DNA from: Nucisporomicrobium flavum
Lineage (GTDB): Bacteria > Actinomycetota > Actinomycetes > Mycobacteriales > Micromonosporaceae
DNA length: 64,000 bases
NCBI RefSeq assembly: GCF_016464385.1
Contig: NZ_JADMLH010000003.1
Span: 1-64,000 of the forward strand
Reading direction: 5' to 3'
Shown: piece by piece, positions 8,211-16,242 of the stretch
How the letters are laid out: every line of letters begins with the position of its first letter
How positions within the stretch are numbered: position 1 is the stretch's first letter
Made by a program: the position numbers and the translations under genes
The notes under the pieces: model-generated
What the model was told of the DNA's origin: nothing
The model's database searches: none
Seen by the model: the letters and a program-made list of their open reading frames with translations, nothing else

Positions 8211-8543
8211 TCAGGAGCTTCCGGAGCGGCCCAGCGCCGACCACACCACCTTGCCGGTATCCAGGGCCGTCGAGCCCTCGGCTGCGGAGACGGCGTCGAC
8301 CGGCAGCAGGCCACGGCCGCCGACACCGTCTGATCCGGCCTGCCGGGCCACGGCGTGGGCGGCTGAGCCGTCGAAGACAGCGATACGCAGGTGACCCGAC
8401 CGCAACCCGATCTGCAACGTCATCATCGTGTTCGCGTGCATCGACGCATTGCTCACCAGCTCACTGACCACCAGTGCCGCGGTGCCGACCAGGCTGGGTT
8501 CGTCCCACCGCAGGCGGCCTGTTCGTCCTGCGACATCCGGACG
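8211..8543 (-). pseudogene. HATPase anti-sigma-type kinase, C-terminal fragment
   Basis: The frame is open for about 110 codons after an in-frame TAA at 8544-8546 and lacks a credible start codon. It keeps the Bergerat-fold N box (LVVSELVSNASMHA), a G1-like segment (LRIAVFDGS) and a G2-like segment (GGRGLLPVDAVSAAEG), and ends KVVWSALGRS. These are the marks of RsbW/SpoIIAB-like serine kinases. The 5' part is gone, so this is probably a broken anti-sigma kinase. It may once have worked with the STAS and sigma pieces near 2.1-2.8 kb. An intact relative with a STAS-like part is at 16,243-17,172. Confidence 0.65.
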
Positions 8544-8585
8544 TTAAACCTTGATCGGAGCCGGTCACCGGCATGGCCATTCACC

Positions 8586-8777
8586 ATGACCGCCCGCAGC
8601 GACCCTGACGCGTCCGCCGGTACCCTCATCGGCTCGATGCTGATGACGGCGCTGCTGGCGGCGGTCACCGGCTACCTCTACCGGCCGCTGTTCCGGCGGT
8701 ACCCGGCACGCTTCGGCGCGCCCCGTCCAGACGCCTCGCCCGCCGACCCGGAGACGAGCACCGCCGGCAACCTGTAG
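8586..8777 (+). CDS. Small single-pass membrane protein
   Basis: 63 residues from an ATG at 8586. One hydrophobic segment (GTLIGSMLMTALLAAVTGYL) is followed by a basic stretch (RPLFRRYPARF) and a Pro/Asp-rich tail. Under the positive-inside rule this suggests a single membrane helix with the tail in the cytoplasm. Function is unknown. Confidence 0.5.
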   Translation: MTARSDPDASAGTLIGSMLMTALLAAVTGYLYRPLFRRYPARFGAPRPDASPADPETSTAGNL

Positions 8778-9159
8778 CGTTCGACCACCTCTGCGAGTCG
8801 GATAGCGCGGTTACGCGGAGTCCGGGAATAGCCGACAGGGCAACGACGAACCATGCATACGGATAGCGCGTACCGTCAAGGCTGGATTGGTTCGTCAGCT
8901 GACGTGACGACCGGCGCCCATCGGGCGCGCTACCCCAGACCTCGGTAGCCAGACGCGGCACCGCCGAGTCTGAGGCCGAGCGGTGGCAAACCACCCTCAC
9001 CCGTATGTCGTCTCGACGGCGAGGTGCGGCGGGTCGTGGGCATCAGCCCTCGCCACACGGGCTCCGGACGGAGTCGGCACATCAGTCGTTTGATCCGGTC
9101 GGGTGCTTCCGTGCCCGAAGGACCAGGGCGCTGACCGATCCGTTGGAGGCCCGACGATC
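8778..9159. other. Gap of 382 bases
   Basis: No supported gene, hairpin or repeat recognised. A GGAGG ribosome binding site for the next gene lies at 9145-9149. Confidence 0.5.
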
Positions 9160-9855
9160 ATGACCGCAGCGACCGCCTATCCGGTACGTGTGGACGCGCG
9201 CCTGGACTCGCACCTGTCCCGCTGGCTGTGGCTGGTGAAGTGGGTTCTCGCGATTCCGCACTTCATCGTCCTGCTCGCCCTGTGGATCGCCTTCTGCGTG
9301 GTGTCCGTGATCGCGTTCTTCGCGATCCTGTTCACCGGCCGGTACCCCCGAACGATGTTCGACTTCAACGTCGGTGTGATGCGCTGGAGCTGGCGGGTCA
9401 ATTACTACGCCTACAGCGCGCTCGGTACCGACCGGTATCCCCCGTTCACCCTTGCCGAGGTCGCCGAGTACCCGGCGCACCTGGAAGTCTCCTACCCGGA
9501 GCACTTGTCGCGCGGGCTCGTACTGGTGAAGTGGTGGCTGCTCGCCTTGCCGCATCTGCTGATCGTCGGCATCCTGGCCGGCGGAGGCGCTTGGTTCGCG
9601 GTCAACTCCGACACCGACGGCTACAGCTGGACAGGTGGCGGCCTGATCGGGCTGCTGGTGCTGGTCGCCGCGATCGTTCTGGCCGTCACCGGCCGGTACC
9701 CGCCTGGCCTGTACGACTTCATCCTGGGCCTGAACCGGTGGGTGCTGCGGGTTGCCGCGTACACCGCGTTGATGACCGACGCTTACCCGCCGTTCCGGTT
9801 GGATGCCGGCGGCCAAGATCCGGCGACCACCGTCATCGCGCCCCCGGCGGGGTGA
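9160..9855 (+). CDS. DUF4389 membrane protein
   Basis: 231 residues. There are two related halves, each with a W/L-rich approach ([20 protein letters not shown] and [20 protein letters not shown]), a hydrophobic hairpin and a GRYP motif ([19 protein letters not shown] and [19 protein letters not shown]). Each half ends in a YPPF motif. This internal duplication is typical of DUF4389 proteins, integral membrane proteins of unknown role. The start at 9160 has GGAGG 10 bases upstream. It may be cotranscribed with the secreted-protein gene 74 bases downstream. Confidence 0.85.
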   Translation: MTAATAYPVRVDARLDSHLSRWLWLVKWVLAIPHFIVLLALWIAFCVVSVIAFFAILFTGRYPRTMFDFNVGVMRWSWRVNYYAYSALGTDRYPPFTLAEVAEYPAHLEVSYPEHLSRGLVLVKWWLLALPHLLIVGILAGGGAWFAVNSDTDGYSWTGGGLIGLLVLVAAIVLAVTGRYPPGLYDFILGLNRWVLRVAAYTALMTDAYPPFRLDAGGQDPATTVIAPPAG

Positions 9856-9929
9856 GGATCGCCCGACCTACCGACCGGCTGACCCACCGTCCAGCCGTGT
9901 TTCCCCATCATGGAATGGAGAGCTCGACC

Positions 9930-10346
9930 ATGAGACGCCTGAGCTACTTACTGGCCATTTCGGCCATGATCCTCTCCACCGCTTTGATACCCGCCTCCGC
10001 CTCGGCCTCCCGCGGGCACCGCGCGTGTGTGTCGGTTCAGCCCGAAGCCGGCTTCTACGAGGGCGGACGCGTCGGCAGCGAAGTCCTCACCGTGCCGGAC
10101 TCCCGGTGCCGGACCATCAGCGTGTCCCACATCAAGGATCCGGCCAATCCGTCCGATCGGTGCCAGACCTTCCTGCTGGGCTTCTACCCGTTGGTCGACG
10201 GCAGCCTCACTTACACCGAACCGGTCACCGCATGCGGCCGGCGCCAAACTGTCCTGGCCCGCAACGTTCCCGACGGCACCGAGTACATCGTCCTGTACAA
10301 CGTCGACTACCTCGAGCAGCGAATCCAGTTCCGAGTGCACCACTGA
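9930..10346 (+). CDS. Secreted small protein, unknown function
   Basis: 138 residues. It has a clear Sec signal peptide (MRRLSYLLAISAMILSTALI, with an ASASA cleavage region), then a cysteine-containing mature domain (CVSVQPEAGFYEGG, DSRCRTISVSHIKDP, RCQTFLLGFYPLVD, TACGRRQ). The four cysteines could form two disulphides. The mature part is probably a small beta fold. No family is recognised. GGAG lies 9 bases before the ATG at 9930. Confidence 0.7.
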   Translation: MRRLSYLLAISAMILSTALIPASASASRGHRACVSVQPEAGFYEGGRVGSEVLTVPDSRCRTISVSHIKDPANPSDRCQTFLLGFYPLVDGSLTYTEPVTACGRRQTVLARNVPDGTEYIVLYNVDYLEQRIQFRVHH

Positions 10347-10481
10347 CGCACGCCGTCACCGCGGGGAGCGCCGAGGCCGGGGTGCCGACGGCTCCACGCC
10401 TGTCGGCTCCACGCCTGTCGGGCGGCCGGCGGCGACGCTGACCGGCCTACCGCCGGCACCGTGCCCGACGAGGAGGTCCTC

Positions 10482-10940
10482 ATGACGTCGCCGAACGTAC
10501 AACCTTCGTCCAGACCGCCGCTGGTACGGTTCGAGCCGTTCCGGCTTCATCGGACGCTCTTCGACGGCAGGTGGGGGCCGCGATCCGCGGACCCCACCGT
10601 GGAGCTGCCAGCCTTGATCCCACTTCTCGACCGGATCAACGGTCCGGTCTGCCGGCTGAGGCTGAGTGTCGCCGGCTGGGCGACGCGACCGCAGCACATC
10701 GTCGTGGCCGACCGCACCATCGGCATCGGCTACTTTCCTGATCAGCCGCCGGCTACGCTCACCGCGCTCTGCGCCGACGGCACGTCTGCTGTCCTACTCA
10801 TCAGTCCCGCATGGCCGCCTGGCCAACCCCGGCCCGAATCCGAAACGACTACTGACGAGCGAAGCCTTGCCAACGGCGAGGACCGCTGGGAAAGCGAAGG
10901 TGGACAGCCCGCTGGGCACCGTGGGAACTCGCTCCGGTGA
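10482..10940 (+). CDS. DUF5994 family protein (copy 1)
   Basis: 152 residues, start at 10482 after GAGGAGG. The family pattern is visible: DGRWGPRSADPTVELPALIP near the N-terminus, then VCRLRLSVAGWATRPQHIVV, IGIGYFPDQPPATLTALCAD and a hydrophobic strand. The function of DUF5994 is unknown. Two further members lie at 24,668-25,120 and 25,412-25,807, both inside the second paralogous block. The C-terminal tail after residue 110 is low in structure and divergent. Confidence 0.75.
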   Translation: MTSPNVQPSSRPPLVRFEPFRLHRTLFDGRWGPRSADPTVELPALIPLLDRINGPVCRLRLSVAGWATRPQHIVVADRTIGIGYFPDQPPATLTALCADGTSAVLLISPAWPPGQPRPESETTTDERSLANGEDRWESEGGQPAGHRGNSLR

Positions 10941-11179
10941 CACCAGGAAGCTCGGCAAGAAACGGGCAATCGGGTAGCGGCGCAAGGTGGGCGCTGGCGC
11001 CTGCGTGCCACCACCATCCAGAGGGCCTCGACACCGACCGTGCGGGACGACCTGGCACTGTCGGTGACCAGCGCGTCGGCCGGTTGGCCGCCCCCTTCGA
11101 CTCCGACCGGCCCGGCCGATGGCGGGAAGACCTCGGCCGGGTCGGGCCGGTCGCCTGCCTGCACCGGGGCGAGGGATGA

Positions 11180-11911
11180 TCAGTGGGGGAGGATCCGGAC
11201 GGCAAGGCCGGGTTCGGTGGTGACGGCATGCGCGACGTCAGTGAGTTTCTTGTTGTGGTTGCGGGCGTACCGGCGGATTGCGGTGAACGCCTCGTCGACG
11301 GAGACCCCGCACGCCTGCGCGACCGCACCCTTGGCCTGTTCGATGGCGACCCGGCTGTTGAGTGCGCCCTGCAACTGCTCGGTGAGAATCTCGCTCTGGC
11401 GGATCGTGCGTTCCTGCAGGAGACCGATCGCGGCGATGTCGGTGAGGGCTTGCATGATCGGTACGTCGGTGTCGACGAAGTCGCCGCCCTTGGTGTCGCC
11501 GAAGACATTCAGCGCGCCGATCACCTGCTGGCGGACCCGCATCGGGAAGGCGTGCACCGACTGAAAGCCCGCCGAGGTCGCGCGGGGGGCGAAGCGAGGC
11601 CAGCGGTCGGCGGCCGCCGCCAAGTCGACGTTGATGACCGGTTGTCCGCTGGTGAATGCCTCCAGGCAGGGTCCTTCCTCGTTCTGCAGCTGGAAGAGCT
11701 CGAGCAGCTTGGCGCTCTCGTCGGAGGCGGCCATGAACTCCAGCCGCCCGCGCGGGTCGGCCATGACCAGTCCGGTGGCAGCGGCGTCGACCAGGCTGGT
11801 GGCTCGTTCGGTGAGCATCTGCAAGAAATCGATGAGGTCGAAGTCGTCGACGAGAGTGTCGGCCACCTCGACGAGGATTGCCGCGAGTCGCTCCGCGGAA
11901 ACGGTGGTCAT
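11180..11911 (-). CDS. GAF-ANTAR regulator (pair B, second gene)
   Basis: 243 residues (MTTVSAERLAAILVEVADTL). The GAF part carries AATGLVMADPRGRLEFMAAS, EEGPCLEAFTSGQPVINVDL and HAFPMRVRQQVIGALNVFG. The ANTAR bundle carries ALNSRVAIEQAKGAVAQACG and NHNKKLTDVAHAVTTEPG. It matches 3773-4498 along its whole length. It follows the first gene of pair B by 36 bases. The likely role is ligand-gated RNA binding and antitermination. A nearby target RNA was not recognised. Confidence 0.88.
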   Translation of the reverse strand: MTTVSAERLAAILVEVADTLVDDFDLIDFLQMLTERATSLVDAAATGLVMADPRGRLEFMAASDESAKLLELFQLQNEEGPCLEAFTSGQPVINVDLAAAADRWPRFAPRATSAGFQSVHAFPMRVRQQVIGALNVFGDTKGGDFVDTDVPIMQALTDIAAIGLLQERTIRQSEILTEQLQGALNSRVAIEQAKGAVAQACGVSVDEAFTAIRRYARNHNKKLTDVAHAVTTEPGLAVRILPH

Positions 11912-11947
11912 GCCTGCCTCCCGGCTAGCCGTGCAGATTCGGGTCGA

Positions 11948-12688
11948 TCATTGATGGTCCTGGTCGAAGCGCAGACGGCGAGCGACGATGTCGCGCGCCA
12001 CGTCGTCGAGACGGCGTTCCTGGGCGTACGCATATGCGCGTATCCGGGCCAGCGCCTCACCGATGCTGACACCGAGCTGGACCATGACCATCCCCTGGGC
12101 CTGGAACAGCTCCGCGCGATGTCCGACGTCGGCGGCCACACCGCCGGGCGGCACCGTGCCGTCCTCGGCGCCGACCCCGGCATCGCGCTGCCGGTCGAGC
12201 AGCGCCTCCACGGTCACGTCGGCGAAAGTCAGCGCCAACGGCAACTCCGTGTCAGCAAGCGGGCCGGCCCGTTGCCGGAACACGTCCAGGATGCCGAGGC
12301 GGGCGGCGCCGACCTGCAACGGGAACGCGAACACCGCCCGTACCCCGTCCTGCAGGGCGGCCGCCGCGTACCCGGGCCACCGGTGGTGTGTCGCGCTGCC
12401 GCCCAGGTCGGCGACCAGGACCGGCCGGCGGGTGGCGAACGCGTCGATGCAGGGTCCCTCGCCCATGACGAACTGCAGCTCCTCGACCCGTTCACTCAGC
12501 GGGTCGGACGCGGCGCAGACCCCGCGGGTGCCGTCGTCGGTCATCACGCTGATACCGACGCCCGAGGCCGACAACGCGCGCGCGGCAGTCCGGCACACGT
12601 AGTGCAGGAAGACGGCGGTCGACATACCCCGCGTGGAGTCGGCGACCAGACGACGGATGATCTGCGCCTGATCATCCATCGGTTCCAC
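11948..12688 (-). CDS. GAF-ANTAR regulator (pair B, first gene)
   Basis: 246 residues, with a second possible start at 12679. GAF signatures are ASGVGISVMTDDGTRGVCAA, VMGEGPCIDAFATRRPVLVA and VFAFPLQVGAARLGILDVF. The ANTAR region carries HRAELFQAQGMVMVQLGVSI and ERRLDDVARDIVARRL. It is the counterpart of 4542-5279. Both pairs keep the same order, strand and a short spacer (36-43 bases), which argues that the two products act together. Confidence 0.87.
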   Translation of the reverse strand: MEPMDDQAQIIRRLVADSTRGMSTAVFLHYVCRTAARALSASGVGISVMTDDGTRGVCAASDPLSERVEELQFVMGEGPCIDAFATRRPVLVADLGGSATHHRWPGYAAAALQDGVRAVFAFPLQVGAARLGILDVFRQRAGPLADTELPLALTFADVTVEALLDRQRDAGVGAEDGTVPPGGVAADVGHRAELFQAQGMVMVQLGVSIGEALARIRAYAYAQERRLDDVARDIVARRLRFDQDHQ

Positions 12689-13360
12689 CGTCGCGGTCCG
12701 CCCCGCTCACCCTCCGGAACGATTGCCTGCTCGTCGGCGTGCGTCGCATGGCCGCACCTTTCGCTCAGGTGCCGCCGAGGGCCTGGGCAGCAGATTCGCA
12801 AGGATCGTACCGTGGCGCCGGTGTTTCGCGGCCGAGGCGGCGTGGCGGACAGATGGACAGTCACCCGGGGCCGCTGTGCCAGCGGACCGAACAGGATTTG
12901 GGCCCGATTGCCACCATCTGGCATCTGGCCGGTGGCGGGGAGCTCAATGTGGCGTACGCTGGGCTTATCACTCCGGTCCCCGGTGATCCGGTCCCAGCAT
13001 TCCCTCGAACCGTTGAGGCGCTGCTGGATGTTCCGAACCGGGTGACGGACCGTCAATCAGATGCCGCACCCGGTTGAGGGTTGTCGCCGATGGCGGTCGG
13101 AACACCGACCACGGATGCACCCTCGAAGCGACCTGTTAGCGACCGTCTGACGGCGCGATACCTGCTCGATGGCGCACGTGAAGGAACGTGAGTGCGATGG
13201 TCGACATCGCCGATCAACATCGGCTCGGCCCCACCCACGGGTCACGTTCGGTGGATCGCGCTTCCACCCGCGAGCAGACCCACATCCGGACGGCCGTGTC
13301 GTTCACCGATGCCGCCGCCGGCGCTCAATCGCGCCGGATTCCCAAGGAGCACACATTCCG
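12689..13360. other. Long gap upstream of the Asp23 operon
   Basis: 672 bases between divergent units. A plus-strand frame at 12,739-13,077 shows no domain or good ribosome binding site and is not called. The region should hold promoters for both the pair B regulators and the Asp23 operon. A clear AAGGAG for the latter is at 13,344-13,349. Confidence 0.5.
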
Positions 13361-13846
13361 ATGACAACGGCACTGACCAACAACGAGCAAGCCACACCGA
13401 CGACGCCGGTCCGCAGCACGGCCGAGGCTCTCCCAGTGCCGCGCCAGAGCCGGCTCAACACGGCCGAGGGCAGGATCACCGTCGCGGAGAACGTCGTGCA
13501 GAAGATCGCCGGAATCGCCTGCCACGAGATGGCGGGGGTCCACGCCATGGGCAGCGGCGGCACCCGCGCGTTCGGCGCCCTGCGGGAGCGCATCCCGGGC
13601 AGCAACGGCCCCAACGTCGCCCAGGGTGTCGGCGTCGAGGTCGGCGAGACCGAAGCCGCGATCGACCTGGACATCGTCGTCGAGTACGGCATCAGCATCG
13701 CCGACCTGGGTCGCGGCATCCAGCGCAACGTCAAGGCCGCGATCGAGCGGATGACCGGCCTCAACGTTGTCGAGGTCAACATCAACGTCGACGACGTACA
13801 CATGCCCGAAGCGCCCGAGGACCGTACCGAGTCCCGCGTCTCATGA
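13361..13846 (+). CDS. Asp23/Gls24 family envelope stress protein
   Basis: 161 residues. After a disordered leader the Asp23 domain starts at RITVAENVVQKIAGIACHEM. It continues through GVGVEVGETEAAIDLDIVVEYG and ends VKAAIERMTGLNVVEVNINVDDVHMP. In Gram-positive bacteria Asp23 proteins coat the membrane through the anchor AmaP and respond to alkaline or envelope stress. This is the first of six genes that overlap by 1-4 bases (13,361-15,923). Ribosome binding site AAGGAG, ATG at 13,361. Confidence 0.9.
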   Translation: MTTALTNNEQATPTTPVRSTAEALPVPRQSRLNTAEGRITVAENVVQKIAGIACHEMAGVHAMGSGGTRAFGALRERIPGSNGPNVAQGVGVEVGETEAAIDLDIVVEYGISIADLGRGIQRNVKAAIERMTGLNVVEVNINVDDVHMPEAPEDRTESRVS

Positions 13847-14175
13847 TCGTCACCGTCGTGGCCGGGCCGGACGAAGCGGTCGTCGACGGGGTCGACGTCG
13901 ACCTGGTCGCCGCGGCGGTGCGCGGGTGCCCGGCCGTGGCGGATCTGGTGGCCGGCTCGCCGTCCGGCGCGGCCACCTATCTCCCCAGCCGGCGGGTCGA
14001 CGGCGTCACCGTCACCGCCGGCACGGTCCTGATCCAGGTCCGCAGCCGCTGGGCGCCGGTGACCGAACTCGTCGCGCAGATCCGTTCCGCGGTGGGCGCG
14101 GTGGCACCGCTGCACCGCGTCGATGTGATCGTCGCCGACATCGAAGACCCGCCGCCCATGCGGATATCCCCATGA
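13843..14175 (+). CDS. Small Asp23-operon protein of unknown function
   Basis: 110 residues. Its ATG overlaps the previous stop by 4 bases (ATGA), indicating translational coupling. A beta-rich N-terminal half (VTVVAGPDEAVVDGVDVDLV) is followed by RRVDGVTVTAGTVLIQVRSR and a helical end. The arrangement resembles a cut-down Asp23-like alpha/beta domain that usually accompanies actinobacterial Asp23 operons. I cannot name the family with confidence. Confidence 0.75.
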   Translation: MIVTVVAGPDEAVVDGVDVDLVAAAVRGCPAVADLVAGSPSGAATYLPSRRVDGVTVTAGTVLIQVRSRWAPVTELVAQIRSAVGAVAPLHRVDVIVADIEDPPPMRISP

Positions 14176-14384
14176 CGGACCAGTTCGAGAAAGAGAACGC
14201 CATGAACCGTGCAACCTTGGGAACCGTCGTCGGGCTGGCGCTGGGCTTCGCCCTGGCCTTCGGCGGTCTCGGCCCCATGCTCATCGTCGCCCTGTTCGGC
14301 GGCCTCGGCTTCGCGGTCGCCCGGGCCGTTGCCGGCGACCTCGACCTCAGCGGCCTCCTGCAGGGCCGGCGGAACCCCCGATGA
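14172..14384 (+). CDS. DUF2273-type small integral membrane protein
   Basis: 70 residues, ATGA overlap with the gene before. A short polar start (MTDQFEKENAMNR) is followed by two closely spaced hydrophobic helices (LGTVVGLALGFALAFGGLGP and MLIVALFGGLGFAVARAVAG) and a polar tail. This is the pattern of the DUF2273 hairpin proteins that accompany Asp23 and AmaP. A second in-frame ATG at 14,202 is possible. Confidence 0.75.
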   Translation: MTDQFEKENAMNRATLGTVVGLALGFALAFGGLGPMLIVALFGGLGFAVARAVAGDLDLSGLLQGRRNPR

Positions 14385-14815
14385 CCGTCACCACCGAACC
14401 AGCCCGTCCCGGCATCGCGCCCCCGGCCGGTGACGCCGAGTTCGGGCAGATCACCATCGCCGACCGGGTGGTCGAGAAAATCATCGCACGTGCCGTCCTC
14501 GAGATCCCCGATGCCGGCGGTGCCGCACCGCGGGTCTTCGGGCACGCGATTCCCGGCGCCGGACACCTCGGCATCCGCCGCACCGGCCTGCGTCAGGCGC
14601 CGAAGGCCGCCGTGGACATCGACGGCCGGACCGTCTATCTGGACCTGACCATCAGCACCCGCTGGCCCGCCTCCATCGCAGACACCAGCACGCGGGTCCG
14701 CGACCACGTCCGCACCCGGGTCCACGACCTGACCGGGCTGACCGTCGCCGAGATCCGGATCACCGTCGCCGGCCTGATCGCCGGCCCCGCTCCCACGAGC
14801 CGGGCGGAATCATGA
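14381..14815 (+). CDS. Asp23/Gls24 family protein (second in operon)
   Basis: 144 residues, 4-base overlap with the previous gene. The Asp23 pattern is seen in QITIADRVVEKIIARAVLEI, then AVDIDGRTVYLDLTISTRWP and VHDLTGLTVAEIRITVAGL. It is shorter and more divergent than the first Asp23 protein in the operon, with a Gly/Pro-rich insertion (APRVFGHAIPGAGHLG). It may form mixed assemblies with the first. Confidence 0.85.
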   Translation: MTVTTEPARPGIAPPAGDAEFGQITIADRVVEKIIARAVLEIPDAGGAAPRVFGHAIPGAGHLGIRRTGLRQAPKAAVDIDGRTVYLDLTISTRWPASIADTSTRVRDHVRTRVHDLTGLTVAEIRITVAGLIAGPAPTSRAES

Positions 14816-15348
14816 GGGTCTTCAACCGACTGCTGGCTCTGCTCCTTGCTGTCGGCGTGATCTTCGCCGCCGCCGTGGCGGTGACCGAGGTGATCGCGCA
14901 GCGTGCCGGCCACCGCCCCGTACTCCTCGACTGGCCCGGCGTCTACCGCTGGGCAGCGCACACCACCTGGGGGGCGGCACCCGTCGTGCTGCTGAGCATC
15001 GGTCTCGGGGCTGCCGGGCTGCTGCTGCTCACCGCGCAACTCAAACCGCGACGCCCGACCCGTCTCCCGATCGCCACCGACGACCCGGCCACCGACGCCG
15101 CCATCACCCGCGCGGGGCTCGCGCACACCCTGCGCCGAGCCGTCACCGGCATAGACGGCGTCAGCCGGGCCCACGTCACCGTCCGACGACATCGCGCCCG
15201 CATCAGCGTCACCAGCCGCGCCGCCGGCAACAACGGCGAGAGCGCCTTGCGTACGAGCCTGACCGAGACCGCCCGTCGGCAGCTCGACGCCCTGCACCTG
15301 ATGCACCCTCCGGTGCTGTCCGTCCGGATCACCACGCGGGAACGCTGA
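14812..15348 (+). CDS. DUF6286-type membrane protein of the Asp23 operon
   Basis: 178 residues, 4-base overlap upstream. Two N-terminal membrane helices (LLALLLAVGVIFAAAVAVTE and AAPVVLLSIGLGAAGLLLLT) precede an alpha/beta cytoplasmic domain with GIDGVSRAHVTVRRHRARIS. The architecture, two helices followed by an Asp23-like ferredoxin-type domain, matches actinobacterial partners of AmaP. Its role is presumably membrane anchoring. Confidence 0.7.
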   Translation: MRVFNRLLALLLAVGVIFAAAVAVTEVIAQRAGHRPVLLDWPGVYRWAAHTTWGAAPVVLLSIGLGAAGLLLLTAQLKPRRPTRLPIATDDPATDAAITRAGLAHTLRRAVTGIDGVSRAHVTVRRHRARISVTSRAAGNNGESALRTSLTETARRQLDALHLMHPPVLSVRITTRER

Positions 15349-15923
15349 TGTACGCCGACCGCACCACCCGCGCCCTGCTCACGCTCCTCGGCGTGGCGCT
15401 GCTCGCCGCCGGCACCGCCGGGATTCTCGCCGGCACCGGCGTCTTCGGCCCCGAGCTCGGCGGCCGGTATCTGACCGACAACCCGATCGCCCGGTACCTC
15501 GGCGACAACGGCGTCTGGTTCTGGCCCGTTGCCGCTCTCGTCTGCGCGATCGTGGCCTTGCTCGCGTTGCGCTGGCTCACCGCCGTCCTGACTCCCCGCC
15601 CGCGCGTCGGTGACATCGCCATCGGCGCCGAACGGGCAGCCGGACCGACAGCGCTGAACGCCGACGCCCTCGCCGACGCCGTCACCGCCGAGATCAACTC
15701 CTACCGGGGAGTCGACACGAGCCAAGCCAAGGTCTACGGCACCCGCGCCGATCCCCGGCTCACGATCACCGTGCGCAGCGACGACGACGCGGACGTTGTC
15801 GCTCTGCGACACCGGGTCCAACAACAGGCTTTCGTCCATGTCCGCCAGGCCCTCGACCGGCCAGACCTGCCCATCGTCCTCAACCTCACCATAGGTAACC
15901 GGCAATCTGGCCGTGTCCTCTGA
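15348..15923 (+). CDS. amaP: Alkaline shock response membrane anchor protein AmaP
   Basis: 191 residues; its ATG shares one base with the previous TGA. It has an N-terminal helix (LLTLLGVALLAAGTAGILAG), a second helix (FWPVAALVCAIVALLALRWL) and a cytoplasmic domain (SQAKVYGTRADPRLTITVRS) resembling the C-terminal domain of AmaP. In other Gram-positives AmaP anchors Asp23 to the membrane. It closes the six-gene coupled operon. Confidence 0.75.
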   Translation: MYADRTTRALLTLLGVALLAAGTAGILAGTGVFGPELGGRYLTDNPIARYLGDNGVWFWPVAALVCAIVALLALRWLTAVLTPRPRVGDIAIGAERAAGPTALNADALADAVTAEINSYRGVDTSQAKVYGTRADPRLTITVRSDDDADVVALRHRVQQQAFVHVRQALDRPDLPIVLNLTIGNRQSGRVL

Positions 15924-16242
15924 ACCGTCAGCCACCCTGCGCGTCCAGGGGCGTGACATCAGGCGGCCGGCTCGGACCACCGTCGGCAGCACATGAGCCA
16001 GCACGCCCTTGTGCACCTCACCCCACCGTATCCACCAGCCAACCGGCTGAGCCGCGACGCGGCCGGTCGAGTCCTGCACGGCGACGAGGCGCCGGCTTGT
16101 CCGGCATCCGCGAGGGCGCCATCCAGCGGTTCCGGACCGGTGAGACCGCTCATCTGCGCTGAGGCCTGGTTGCCCGTGTTTCCGTCCCGCGAACGACACC
16201 GCCGACGTCGGCCAGAACGGCCGGTGAATGTCGCGGCTCGGG
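15924..16242. other. Gap between convergent units
   Basis: 319 bases between the Asp23 operon and a minus-strand regulator. No gene, hairpin or repeat could be supported. Confidence 0.5.

Noticed and set aside
12739..13077. 112-codon frame upstream of the Asp23 operon
   Set aside because: Basic, low-complexity start, no convincing ribosome binding site or homology; the region is better read as regulatory.
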